Source of the DNA: Volvariella volvacea V23
Taxonomy: Eukaryota; Basidiomycota; Agaricomycetes; Agaricales; Pluteaceae
Assembly (NCBI GenBank): GCA_000349905.1
Contig: KB722739.1
Coordinates: 5,495-69,494 of the forward strand
Length of the DNA stretch: 64,000 bases
Direction of reading: 5' to 3'
Of the stretch, positions 34,099-45,103 are shown piece by piece; position 1 is the first letter of the stretch, and each line of letters begins with the position of its first letter. Under the pieces are notes generated by a model that was not told where the DNA came from, did not search any database, and worked only from the letters and a program-made list of their open reading frames with translations. Made by a program: the position numbers and the translations under genes.

Positions 34099-36964
34099 TT
34101 AGTGGACATCGTCAAAGTGTCAGTGGTGTAAGATTATTACCGACGTAGTGCCAGCAATGAGTCAGTCTTATCGTTTGCGAATAGACTCAGTCTATTGCTC
34201 TCAAATGTTTGAAAAGTTTAGGATGAATGCTATTACAAGTCACAGATCATGAAACTGAGTCCCACAGACGAACATGATACCGATCGTTGAGATAAAAAGA
34301 ACTAACGGGCAAAAACGAAAAACTGTGATACCCATCGCTGCTCACCGTTATAGAAGGGAGATCGATATCGTGAAGCCAAGCCCGGAACTGACGCTGAAAT
34401 ATACATAACCTTGGAGAATCCCAATGCAGCTCGAGTGAGATGGCACCTCACAGAAAAATTCAACGCCAGAATTTCTGGAGAGTATTGCACCTGAAGGTGC
34501 ACAAGGTATCCGCTCGCCCTCCAGTGATAGGTGTGGTTAGAGGATAGTTGTATGTCGTTTCTCTCAAAATGCTTCATTATGCATGCAGGTTGCTTGAGCC
34601 TTCGTTTTCGGATCTCGTGTATCTCTGCATCGAATAAAACTATCGTCTTGCCTCCACATCCCGTATGTAATCGCAATAGTGATCATCTCAGAATTCGACC
34701 CGAACACCGAGAAAGCATTTCTATTCGAATGGCATACAGAGAGAGACGAGACCTTTTGCACGATCGATAAGGCACAGAGAGTGACCGTAAGACCATAACA
34801 CTATTAACAGACGTAGGGTCCTGAGGGCGACGACTCACTTAGCACCGCAACCTGTGCATCGCAACTTAGGAACGGCTACACATGTCGAAGGCATCCTACA
34901 GACTCTGTCCCAACAATGGACCTAATATCGTCAAGAGGTTCCGTTATGGCAGATCGACTCGGGTTCCGGCATTATTATGGCATTCGAGGTGGAGTGCAGC
35001 GCAATTTATCTGATACATAGATCAGCAAGAAGCACACACTACCTAACTGGAGCATTTGCTTTAGCCTGCCTTCCAATAGCTTCCTCGGATCTGGTAGCAA
35101 CTGCTGGATTCTCCGCTCGCAACCCGAATGCTACCACCACCCCGGAGTTATGAGCCTTCAAGCCCAGCTAGAGGCATACATTAGCGAATAAAGAAAGTTT
35201 AGAAAACCGTACATACTCATGCTATAACCCGTTGAACAAGGTCGCACGGTGCTCAAATCAAGGTCGTGCAAGTGACCTAGCCCAGCGACTTCATGACCTA
35301 AATCACATGCTATGTTAGCAAAATCGAGCTGCAAATTCCACTGATTGTGCGTACCTTAAATTTTGTTCCAACTCAGCTTTAATTGGTATCCAAGATGGAC
35401 AGAAGGCGGCTGTGGTGCTGATGAGTGCGCGAAATGTACAAACGAAAAGGCCAACGCCCTCAGAATCTAATAGAGACAAATAAAGTCGCGTGCTTTGTTG
35501 CGAGCATCTCGACGCGTCGTGATGTCACTGTCCAAAATGTCGCTCCGTCAATGATCTAGGCTGCTAGACTGAACTCGATTCACTGACCTGCACCACAAAA
35601 TGCGCAATGGGCTCAAGAGGCTCTTGGGTGGGGAGGGCGCCTATAAGTCCACGATTTTTCCGGCTATGATATGTAGGTAAGAAATTCTGATGTTGAATTC
35701 CTTACAACAGAGTAACGAACTGTAATCTCTTTGTGTCATATTCTCCGGGTAATTGGTACTCACGATCTGGGGTGAGACAACTAGCCAAAGAGGCCTCAGT
35801 CTTCACGAGGTGTGTTCACATCGTTTAACTTAGTGTTTGGCGTCCCCTAACTTTCAAGTCCGGACGATAGTCCTTTTGTGCACTGCCATCGGCTTTTGAT
35901 TACTGGCGCCTGAAACTGGAGTGGGCCGAATCTGCGGGGTACAGGCGTATTTATATGAGTCAGTGACGGATGCCTATACCTGCGATTTAGAGCGCTCTCC
36001 ATATCAAAAGCGCTCTGCAACATAGGGCACACTATTCTGTGAGTGGTCCAGGTACCCTCCCCTACTGGGCAGTTAATGGAAATGGCATCACTTTTCGGTC
36101 TTGTTTTCTCGATACATTGGACGCCAATCTGCAAGCTAGAAGCTACAAGAAAGGGGGTTCTTGAGTGTCGGGAAAGACATGGGTACGACTCGGGTTGTCG
36201 TCACGATTCGAGGCCACTAGGCCAGAAGTCTCGCTATGGCACCTAGCTGTCCTGTAGTTTTTGCCTTACAGCAAGTCATCTACCAATACGATACGACATA
36301 TGGAATGTTGAATGTCATACGCGATCGCTGTCATGGGATTTGTGTTCTTTTTTTTTGGAAGATATGGCAAATTTTCTGGCACCCAGTCCGCTGGTATGTT
36401 CAATTCGACTGCGATACTGAAAGCAATATAAGCTGGGTCTCATCTGGAACATACCAGAACCAACCCTTCCATCGAGACAAAAATCCTAAGAGTCCCGGTC
36501 CATGTATGATCTTTGACGGCAGTGTTGGCATGGACCTGGATACAGCCTAATGAATGAATGTGTAAGTCAATAGTATGGAGGAATGAGTCAAAGCTTAGAT
36601 TAACTCGTTCAAGGGAAGCCCTAAGAAAGGTGTCTAAGCTGTATTTTATTGGTCGTTTTGTCTAGACGCAAAAGTAGAGCCTCGATGGGCTCTAGATGTA
36701 TGGTTCGATATTCGGGTCCGTGTACTCTGTGTACAAATATGAGGTCTGTCAACTGACTTGATCAATGCACGTCTGACGCGGCTGTCCATTGACTTAAGTC
36801 ACTAAGTACACTGGGTCAAGATAACGCTAGCAAGGGAGACCATATCTAGTAATCCAGAACAGCTTGTGACGGTGACGAGAGAAACATGGATCCAGTCATT
36901 GATAGATAAATGGCAATATAAAAAAGACAACATCAATTCAATAGCTCAAACGCATATCCCATCT
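34099..36964. other. Long spacer before the right array
   Basis: No gene I can support. Minus-strand segments between about 35660 and 35148 are protein-like and have splice-like borders in consistent phase, but an in-frame TAA sits in the middle (35358-35356). Frames around 36236-36550 read like decayed protein. A TATAAAA at 36917-36923 belongs to copy 8. Confidence 0.35.
36917..36923 (+). promoter_or_regulatory. TATA box of copy 8
   Basis: TATAAAA, 48 bp before the ATG at 36965. Confidence 0.55.
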
Positions 36965-38467
36965 ATGTTCCTTACGAGCCTGTTCCTTGCCGCATTTGCA
37001 CGGTCCCTTGCCTCTCCTACACCCATAATCGTACCCAGCAGCCCCATCCCAAGTCCCCTCTGCGTCGTCGCTGCCACCTTAACAGCCTCCCAATGCGATC
37101 CCACCCGCACTCGCACTACTTTCGATATCTTGTACAGTTGCATTGGAGTTATCCTTCTCTGCACGTATATCTCCATTCATCACAATATACCAGCCCAGGA
37201 ACATTCGCGAGCGAAGGTGACGTGTTTGAAGCTTAGAACGACCTTGTATGCGTTATTGGCCCCCGAGATGATGATAATGTGGGCTATTAGGCAGAGAATT
37301 ATGGCCGGGAGGATTGCAAGAGCGAACAAGCGTAAGTGATAATAAGCGGTTGATTGATGCTGATGCTTACCCACGATATGTATTAAAGATCGGGGATGGA
37401 CAAAAGTACATGGCTTCTTTGTCCAGATGGGAGGGTTGATGCAACAAGTAGAGGTTGAAGGAGAGGTAACCTATCACGTTTCAGGCGTCACAACACAGCG
37501 CGACCGACATGTGGATTGGGATAGTATGAAGATACCACGAATACCTGAGAAAGAGATCAAGGACCACGGAAAAGGAGACTTACTCTCAAAAGCTCTCGTC
37601 GTCGTTCAAACCACCTGGTTTGTCGCTCAATGCATCGCTCGTAACATTCAGGGGCTCGTTCTCACAGAAATAGAGCTCGTGACCCTTGCGTTCGCAATGC
37701 TGAACGTGATAACGTATATACTGTGGTGGGATAAGCCATTGGATATTCAATACCCGATTTATTTTGATGAGAATGGGGCCCGAGTAGATGGACCGCAGAC
37801 GATCGTTGATAGGCGGGAGGGGGCATGGCACAAAAGGATTCGGAGGAGCATCGAGGGCCACACGGCAGGATTGACAGAGGTGTTCCAGAATATTTGGGAC
37901 AGTGTGAAGACATATCGACAGGACTGGAACAACTCCCTTCGACGACAAGGGGTAGTCAAGACGATCTGGAAGAAAGTAGTAAAGACGCCATTCTTAGCTA
38001 TCTTTGGACCACTTTGGGATATGATGGACGAAGAAGGTGAAGGTAACGGGCAGACTCGTGTTGATCCGTTTTACGCTGCATACATGGAGGACAGAGATCG
38101 ACATCTTGTGATTGTTTATGGTTCCTTGGTAGGCGTCATTTTTGGTGGAATCCACCTCATTGCATGGGACTTCCAGTTCCCGACATTCACTGAACTTTGG
38201 CTTTGGAGAGCCGCTTCGCTCATCCTCACCATTACCCCGCTGTTCCTTGCAGTTGGATATGCTTTACCAGTTGCACAGGTGCGACTGAATGCCCCAATTT
38301 TAGAGATCATCGGTGTTGCGTTCCTCTTGCCAACTGCCTTTCTTGGTGCGCCGCTCTACTTTGCCGCTCGCGTTGTTCTCCTCTTCATCGCCTTCTTTAC
38401 TCTTCGTGCTCCTCCCGACAGTGTATATCAGAATATCAGGTGGACGGAGCTCCTGCCGCATGTATAG
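36965..38467 (+). CDS. Array copy 8, multi-pass membrane protein, intact (481 aa)
   Basis: Exons are 36965-37331 and 37389-38467, with a 57-bp phase-1 intron (GTAAGT...TTAAAG). The start MFLTSLFLAAFARSLASP gives a signal peptide; the longer in-frame start at 36866 would put about 33 polar residues in front of it and overlaps the TATA box. Copy-specific features are AQEHSRAKVTCLKLR after TM1 (an extra Cys) and LWWDKPLDIQYPIYF after TM4. The linker of about 95 residues is Trp-rich and strongly charged (GLTEVFQNIWDSVKTYRQDW), and DPFYAA replaces HPFYAA. It ends WTELLPHV. This is the first gene of the right array and has no plus-strand neighbour upstream. Confidence 0.85.
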
Positions 38468-38767
38468 CTTGTTTTGTTTTCCATGAGTACTAGGCTATTG
38501 TGTTGATTAGCTTGCGTTTCGCTATGTCACGGTGAGTGAAATTGTAAGTATATGTCAGAGGAATTGGTATTGAAGATGACGAGCACAGTCAGACAACGAA
38601 TAAAGTGCTAGCAAATGTACATTTGACGCCTAATAAACTAGATCAAATCAAGCACTCACGAGAACAGCAATATAGCTATATCAGGAAGTTGACGGCGGGT
38701 CAGGTGAATGAAGCACGAAATCGATAACAGGGAGCACAGCGAAGAGCCCCAAAGCATCCACCTATCC

Positions 38768-40276
38768 ATGTTCTTAGCCAGTCTCTTCCTCGCTGCCTTT
38801 GCGCGCGCTCTTGCTTCTCCTATACCTGCTACAGCCCCAGGTAGCGCCATTCCGAGCCCTGTGTGTATCGTCGCTGCAGCTGTAACGGCTTCTCGATGTG
38901 ACCCGACGAAGACTCGGACGATCTTTGACATCCTGTACAGTTGTATAGGGGTTATTCTCCTCTGCACATATATCTCCATTCATCACAACATACCAGACCA
39001 GAACGATTCACAGACAAAGGTCATGTGGTTGAAGCTTCGAACGACGTTATATGCGCTTGTGGCTCCAGAGGTGGTCATAGTGTGGGCTATCAGGCAGAGA
39101 ATCATGGCGACGAGGATCGAGAAGGAGAATAGGCGTAAGTGAAAGCAAGTGCCAAAGTAGCTAACGCACTAACCTGTGATAGATCGTGGATGGACGAGCA
39201 CCCATGGGTTCTTTGTCCAGATGGGGGGCTTGATACAGCGCGTGGGGCATGATTCGGAGCAGAATGTCTACCGGGTGGTTGGTGTGACAGGAGGGGAGAA
39301 TGGGCGTATAGACTGGAAAAGGCTGAAGATACCACGAATCCCTGAGAAAGAGATTAAGGACCACGGGAAGGGAGACATACTCGCAAAGGCCCTTGTTGTC
39401 GTTCAAACCACCTGGTTTGTCGCTCAATGCATCGCTCGCCACGTTCAGGGTCTCATCCTCACTGAGATCGAGTTGGTCACGCTCGCATTTGCCACTTTGA
39501 ACGTGATCACATATGCGCTATGGTGGGACAAGCCTCTGAACATTGGCTACCCGATTTATTTTGATGGGAACGGGAATCGTATTGATGGTCCTGGAGGGGG
39601 AGATGGCGAGGACAATGATCAGGATGGCGAGCTACCAGTGAAAGAATGGGAGGGAGCGTGGCATGAAAGGGTGTGGAGTGGCATAAAGAGCCATGCAGAA
39701 GGGTGGGGCGACGTATGTCGGGACATTTGGGAGGATATGAAGCAGAGTTGGGGGAAATTTTCTCGAAAACATGGGATATGGGTAGTGTTCACTGCGCCAT
39801 TTGTGGTCATTTTTGGTCCCGTCTTGGACATGATGTCTGATGAATCAATAGAGAATCGGCCGACGAGCGTTCATCCGTTCTACGCTGCATCAATGAGCGA
39901 GAACGATAAATTCCTTGCTGGCTTTTATGGTGCCGTGATTGGCGTCATCTTTGGTGCAATTCACCTCGTTGGTTGGAACTTTGGATTCCCGACAACTGCT
40001 GAAATTTGGCTTTGGAGAGCCGCTTCTCTCATCCTCGCCATAGTTCCTCTTAACCTCGCAATTGCATTTGCTTCATTGCTTGCGCAAAATGGAGGAGACA
40101 ACGACATTTTAATGTATATTGGAGTTGCGTTAGCTGGCCCGACCATCTTTCTCGGCCCTCCGATCTATTTTTCCGCTCGTATCATCCTCCTCTTCCTCGC
40201 CTTCTTCACTCTTCGCGCCCTTCCCGATGCTGCCTACCAAAACGTGAGATGGACAGAATTCCTTCCTCACATTTAG
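38768..40276 (+). CDS. Array copy 9, multi-pass membrane protein, intact (486 aa)
   Basis: Exons are 38768-39134 and 39183-40276. The 48-bp intron has a textbook branch site (CTAAC twice) before its AG. Start MFLASLFLAAFARALASP. The region between HGFFVQMGGL and IPEKEIKDHGKG is one of the longest in the family (about 45 residues, containing VVGVTGGENGRIDWKRLKI). The post-TM4 linker begins with a Gly/Asp-rich run (GPGGGDGEDNDQDGELPVKE) unlike its neighbours, then WEGAWHERVWS. It ends WTEFLPHI. It starts 300 bp after copy 8 stops. I see no clear TATA element upstream, which sets it apart from most copies. Confidence 0.87.
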
Positions 40277-40289
40277 GTTAACTGTGCTC

Positions 40290-40338
40290 GTACGTTCCTT
40301 GTCTATCCACTAGGCGTGTTGGCTAATGCGTGTATCAG
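40290..40338 (+). other. Putative 3'-UTR intron of copy 9
   Basis: GTACGT donor 13 nt after the stop codon, GGCTAAT branch-like sequence and CAG acceptor; 49 bp. Inferred from consensus and from equivalent sites after copies 13 and 14. Confidence 0.5.
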
Positions 40339-40914
40339 GTTCTACGGCCATCGATTTATATTTCGTCTCCCGTCTTCTCCCGTCACAATTGTTGTACGTC
40401 TGGACAACAGCTCCTCGTTTTCTTCGTACTTCTATGCCCAAATCCATGTTGTATCCTGTGCAATTCAAGTATAATAGAACTGAATCCGTCAGAAGATACC
40501 TTGTGATCTGCATTGGACTCTCGTTAAAGAACCCAGCCCAAACGTCTGGTTCATATATAGTCGGACCTCATCTTGCACATTTCGAAGTTATGACAAATCT
40601 CGATGGCCAAATCTCAATACAAAACGTTGCAAAATGTCTAGAGACATGGCACTGAACAAGCAGCAATACTGATAGTTTGTGAATAAACGAGATTAAGGGT
40701 TGGCTTGACTTCTTAACTTCCTCAATCATTCACTGCAGCTCTAGGGTGCTGTTAGCGCTTCGTATGTATAGTCATCTGTTGTGGTACGTGTGACCAAATG
40801 ATGCAAACCAACATGTCCCATGGACAATTACGACACGCCGGATCGATAAGGCAGGGGCCAGACAAACGAAGGATAATAAAGGAGTTAATGAAGGAAAGGA
40901 GAATCAACACACCC
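40339..40914. other. Spacer between copies 9 and 10
   Basis: No gene recognised. An A/T-rich TAATAAA about 41 bp before the ATG of copy 10 may act as its TATA element. Confidence 0.45.
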
Positions 40915-42366
40915 ATGTTACTAGTTGACCTGTTCCTCGCTGCCTTTGCGCGCTCCCTTGCCTCCCCTGTGTCTGTGACCGTTCCAGGTAGCATCATCCC
41001 AAGCCCTGTATGTGTCGTCGCTGCTGCCATCACAGCCTCCAAATGCGATCCCGCTCGAAATCGAACCCTATTTGATATCTTGTACAGCTGCATCGGTGTT
41101 ATCTTGCTATGCACATATATTTCTATGCATCATAACATCCCGGATCAAAACGACTCGTGGAGGAAGGTGATGTGGATGAAGATTCGAACAACGCTTTATG
41201 CCCTAATCGCTCCCGAGATGGTAATTATGTGGGCTATACGGCAGAGGATCATGGCAGGGAAAATTGCAGAGGAGAATAAACGTAAGTCACAATGGACGAC
41301 TAGAGATGAAAATATTAAACATGTTAAAGATCGTGGGTGGACGAAGACTCATGGATTCTTTGTCCAGATGGGTGGGTTGATGCAACGTATAAACGGTACC
41401 TACTGCGTTGCTGGTGTCACAGGCTCCGGCAGGAACAATGTGAATTGGATGAGCATGAAGATACCGCATATACCGGAAAAAGAGATCAAGGACCATGGAA
41501 AAGGCGACTTACTTGCAAAAGCCCTTGTTGTCGTCCAAACCACGTGGTTCGTCGCTCAGTGTATCGCTCGCCGTGTTGAAGGTCTCGTCCTCACCGAAAT
41601 CGAGCTTATTACTCTGGCATTTGCGACTCTCAATGTAATCACATATGGATTGTGGTGGGATAAGCCCCTAAACGTTGGATATCCAATCTACTTTGATGAG
41701 AATGGGATCCGGACTGATGGGCCGCAGGCTGGAGTTGATGAGGGGCAGGTAAAGGAGTGGCGTGGTGCATGGTACGAGGGAATGTGGGGGAGCATGAGAG
41801 ACGTCATGGCGGGATGGGGTGTGGCATTGAAGCAGAGTTGGAGGGATAATTTCCAAGAATGGGGGATATGGGCAATCATAGTCGCCCCATTTCTAGCTCT
41901 CTTTCGTCCTGTTCAGAGCATGCTTGAAGAAGAAGGCGAGACGAACAAGGTAACAAGTGTTCATCCATTTTACGCAGCATGGATGGGACACGAGGATTAC
42001 TACCTTTCCATTATTTATGGTTCAGTGATCGGGGTCCTTTTCGGCGCAATTCATCTCATTGGTTGGAATTTTCAGTTTGCGACCATCACCGAACTTTGGC
42101 TGTGGAGAGCTTCCTCACTTGTTCTCACAATCACTCCTTTGTTCTTTGCAATCGGATATACTTTAGCCCTTGCGCACAACAGACTTGGTGTCGAAAACAT
42201 ACGATACATGGCGGGTGTATTCATTCTCCCAACTGGCTTCGTTGGTGCTCCTCTCTATTTCACTGCTCGTGCCATCCTCCTCTTCCTCGCATTCTTCACC
42301 CTTCGTGCCCTACCCGATACCGCATACCATAATGTGAGGTGGACGGAGCTCCTTCCTCATATCTAG
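40915..42366 (+). CDS. Array copy 10, multi-pass membrane protein, intact (467 aa); intron also open
   Basis: Exons are 40915-41281 and 41330-42366. The intron 41282-41329 has the usual GTAAGT donor and AAG acceptor, but at 48 bp it is a multiple of three and has no in-frame stop. A retained-intron transcript would therefore encode a continuous protein 16 residues longer. Start MLLVDLFLAAFARSLASP. Copy-specific motifs are ASKCDPARNRTLFDILYSC and the post-TM1 segment DQNDSWRKVMWMK, both shared with copy 12. The linker after TM4 is about 75 residues (GVDEGQVKEWRGAWYEGMWG). It ends WTELLPHI. It converges with copy 11, the two stop codons being about 300 bp apart. Confidence 0.88.
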   Translation: MLLVDLFLAAFARSLASPVSVTVPGSIIPSPVCVVAAAITASKCDPARNRTLFDILYSCIGVILLCTYISMHHNIPDQNDSWRKVMWMKIRTTLYALIAPEMVIMWAIRQRIMAGKIAEENKRKSQWTTRDENIKHVKDRGWTKTHGFFVQMGGLMQRINGTYCVAGVTGSGRNNVNWMSMKIPHIPEKEIKDHGKGDLLAKALVVVQTTWFVAQCIARRVEGLVLTEIELITLAFATLNVITYGLWWDKPLNVGYPIYFDENGIRTDGPQAGVDEGQVKEWRGAWYEGMWGSMRDVMAGWGVALKQSWRDNFQEWGIWAIIVAPFLALFRPVQSMLEEEGETNKVTSVHPFYAAWMGHEDYYLSIIYGSVIGVLFGAIHLIGWNFQFATITELWLWRASSLVLTITPLFFAIGYTLALAHNRLGVENIRYMAGVFILPTGFVGAPLYFTARAILLFLAFFTLRALPDTAYHNVRWTELLPHI

Positions 42367-42661
42367 CTTTCCTACCCTCGCAGCTATAAAGTCCGTGTTT
42401 ACATTAACCTTTTTTTTGCATCGTCAATCCCCAATTCGCATTCTTATGATTACTACATTCATATGTGTTATCTCTTGTATGCAGGCGAACGTCATTGGGA
42501 ATTAGCTACATTGTACAAACAGAAATGGATACCGCATGTCCGACACAACCAGGCTCTCATTCTTAGGTGGGCCTCGACTCGATACAGTACCTGGGTGTGA
42601 AAGAGAGCATATGCAAAATAAGTGGTCCTGAAGACGCAAAATAGGAACTGGCAAACCAAAG

Positions 42662-44165
42662 TCAAATATAGGCGTATACAGATGGAGTGAAGCTAGATAT
42701 GGGGAGGTATTCAGTCCACCTCACGTTCTGGTAGGCAGAATCGGGGAGATCACGGAGAGTGAAAAAGGCGAGGAAGAGAAGAATTATGCGAGCAGCGAAG
42801 TAGAGTGGAGCGCCGACAAAGACAGTTGGCATGACGAACACAAGTCTAACGATTTCAATAATTTTGTCGTTAACTCTTTCGTGTGCAAGGGCAAAGACAT
42901 ATGCGACCGCAAGGAACAGGGGAACGACGGTGAGGACGAGTGAAGAATCCCGCCAGAGCCAAAGTTCGGTTATCGTCAGGAACGTAAAGTTCCACCCAAC
43001 GAGGTGGATTCCACCAAAAAGGATACCGATCACCGATCCATAAAGGATTGCGAGGCAGTTGCTTTCTTCATCCATTCCTGCAGCATAAAACGGGTGGACG
43101 CTCGTTCGCCTATTCTCCGAGTTTCCATCGAACGCCATCTCTGCAAGTGGAAAGAAGACAGCCGAGAAGGGGGAAATGAATACTGCCCACATCCCGTATT
43201 CTTCACGAGACTCCTCCCAGCTTTCCTTCATGCCCCTCCAAAAACTCTGGCACGCTGCAGCACATCCAGCAAAGCAGTCTCTCGTGCTCCTCCACAACCT
43301 CTCATACCATGTCCCCGACCACTCCTTCACCCGTCCCACATCACTCTCCTCCAATTCATCAATCATTTCCTGTGGTCCGTCCGATCGAGTCCCATTCTCG
43401 TCAAAGTAGATAGGGTATCCAACATTCAAGGGTTTATCCCACCACAATCCATATGTGATCACATTGAGAGTCGCAAATGCAAGAGTGACGAGCTCGATTT
43501 CAGTGAGGACGAGACCCTCAACATGGCGAGCAATGCACTGAGCAACAAACCACGTGGTTTGAACGACGATGACGGCCTTTGCGAGTATGTCCCCTTTTCC
43601 ATGGTCCTTGATCTCCTTCTCCGGTATATGTGATATTTTGGCACTTTCTATATCCTTTTCGTTACACAGAACCTTGTATGTTGAATCGCTTTGACGTTGT
43701 ACAAGTCCTCCCATCTGGACAAAAAACCCATGAGTTCTTGTCCACCAACGATCTTTTCCAAGTTAGCGCCAGCACGCTATGACAATTAGCTGCCACTCAC
43801 GTTTATTCCTCTCTGCGATTCTCCCTGCCATCATTCTCTGTCTAATCGCCCACATTATGACGATTTCTGGGGCGATCAATGCATACAGCGTCGTTCGAAT
43901 CTTCATCCACATCACCTTCCTCCGAGTCGTTTTGATCCGGGATGTTATGATGCATAGAGATATACGTGCACAGCAGGGTGACTCCGATGCAGCTGTACAG
44001 GATATCAAAAAGTGTTCTGGTTCGAGTGGGATCGCATTGAGAAGTTGTGGCAGCAGCAGCAACAATGCATACAGGGCTCGGAATGGTGCTACCAGGCACG
44101 CTGATGGGTACAGGAGATGCAAGGGACTGTGCAAAGGCGACGAGGAAGAGACTAATTAGCAACAT
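42662..44165 (-). pseudogene. Array copy 11, frameshifted in both exons
   Basis: The only full-length minus-strand copy in the right array. Exon 1 is 44165-43801 and exon 2 is 43752-42662, with a 48-bp intron and GTGAGT donor. Exon 1 is 365 bp where the family has 367. Two bases are missing after DQNDS (about 43921), so the codons for the WRKVMWMKIRTTL segment are read out of frame and TM2 is lost. A second one-base loss in the last codons converts LPHI-stop into LPISSFTPSVYAYI and moves the stop from 42695 to 42662. Exon 2 is otherwise open over about 350 codons. It lies head-to-head with copy 12. Confidence 0.85.
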
Positions 44166-45060
44166 GGACACGTCCAGGTTCATGTTGGGTATCTTGGCGT
44201 GTGACTAATTGACTACCGGATATGGACGTACCACCCTCTCATCCTGACCTCGAGTGAGTCGAGTCATATTTTCTTTCCTTATTCATAGCCTCCGTAAATA
44301 TACATTTGTATCGCTTACTTATTATATGTTCATGTATCCGAGTGCTTAATCACTTGCTCCTGTGTTGGTTCTTTTGTGGAATCAACTCCAGTGCTGCTCG
44401 TTTATCTCCTCAATTCATACGCCCCTTCACTCGTAACTTGACCCAAACCCTCAGACTTTCCCGTTCAGCTTTAGCGTTCACATCTCTTCATTGAACACGA
44501 AGACGGACAGAACCAAAGAGAGACGCAGCCTTTAGCACAGCCTAACCAGACCTGTGTTCTATGCATACATGGCATGAAATTCAGTCGTCATTTTCGTAAG
44601 GTTGCATCACGGCTTTATATATGCGTTGGGTCCCCTTCACTTTGGCGGTCCATGTGGTCCCCAACGAATCCATGCTTTTGTGATAATGCCTGCCTATGAC
44701 CTTCTAAGCAGCAAGCAAGCGCACCTCACCGGCTTGATAAACAGTCCCCGGCGAAGTCAATCACATCCAAATGCATTGTGAATGTTAGATTGACGTGCAG
44801 GATCAAACGGAAATCGTCGTATTGTAGCCCTCATGTGCAATACTGATGCCCATTCCAAATTGGAACGAACGCTACTAGACTTGAGATGAGGCAGTGGTGG
44901 GATTAGCGTTACATTACCTGATGTAGTCTCGAGGAGTAGGTATCTGGTTGCGAAATGGTTGATGGCGCGGAGGGTTGCTCAAGTGTCAGATGACATCGTC
45001 GAAGCGCTGAATCAGGCGCCGAATCGATGGAATCTGAGCTATGATTGGACGAAAAATGGG
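44166..45060. other. Divergent promoter region between copies 11 and 12
   Basis: About 0.9 kb with no gene. It must contain the 5' regions of both copies; a TATAAG at its right end belongs to copy 12. Confidence 0.5.
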
Positions 45061-45066
45061 TATAAG
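45061..45066 (+). promoter_or_regulatory. TATA element of copy 12
   Basis: TATAAG in the context GGGTATAAGGGG, 43 bp before the ATG at 45104. Confidence 0.55.
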
Positions 45067-45103
45067 GGGATCGAGTGACGGCAAGGCTAATCTGCGCGCA
45101 CCC

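Noticed and set aside
35148..35660. Minus-strand exon-like segments with splice-like borders (e.g. HEVAGLGHLHDLDL, LGYQLKLSWNK)
   Set aside because: Phases agree across three putative introns, but an in-frame TAA (35358-35356) interrupts the chain and no family is recognised; too uncertain to list as a gene.
40798..42366. Single 522-codon frame covering copy 10 without an intron
   Set aside because: The start lies upstream of the TATA-like site and the conserved ATG, and the continuity exists only because the 48-bp intron is stop-free; all paralogues are spliced here.
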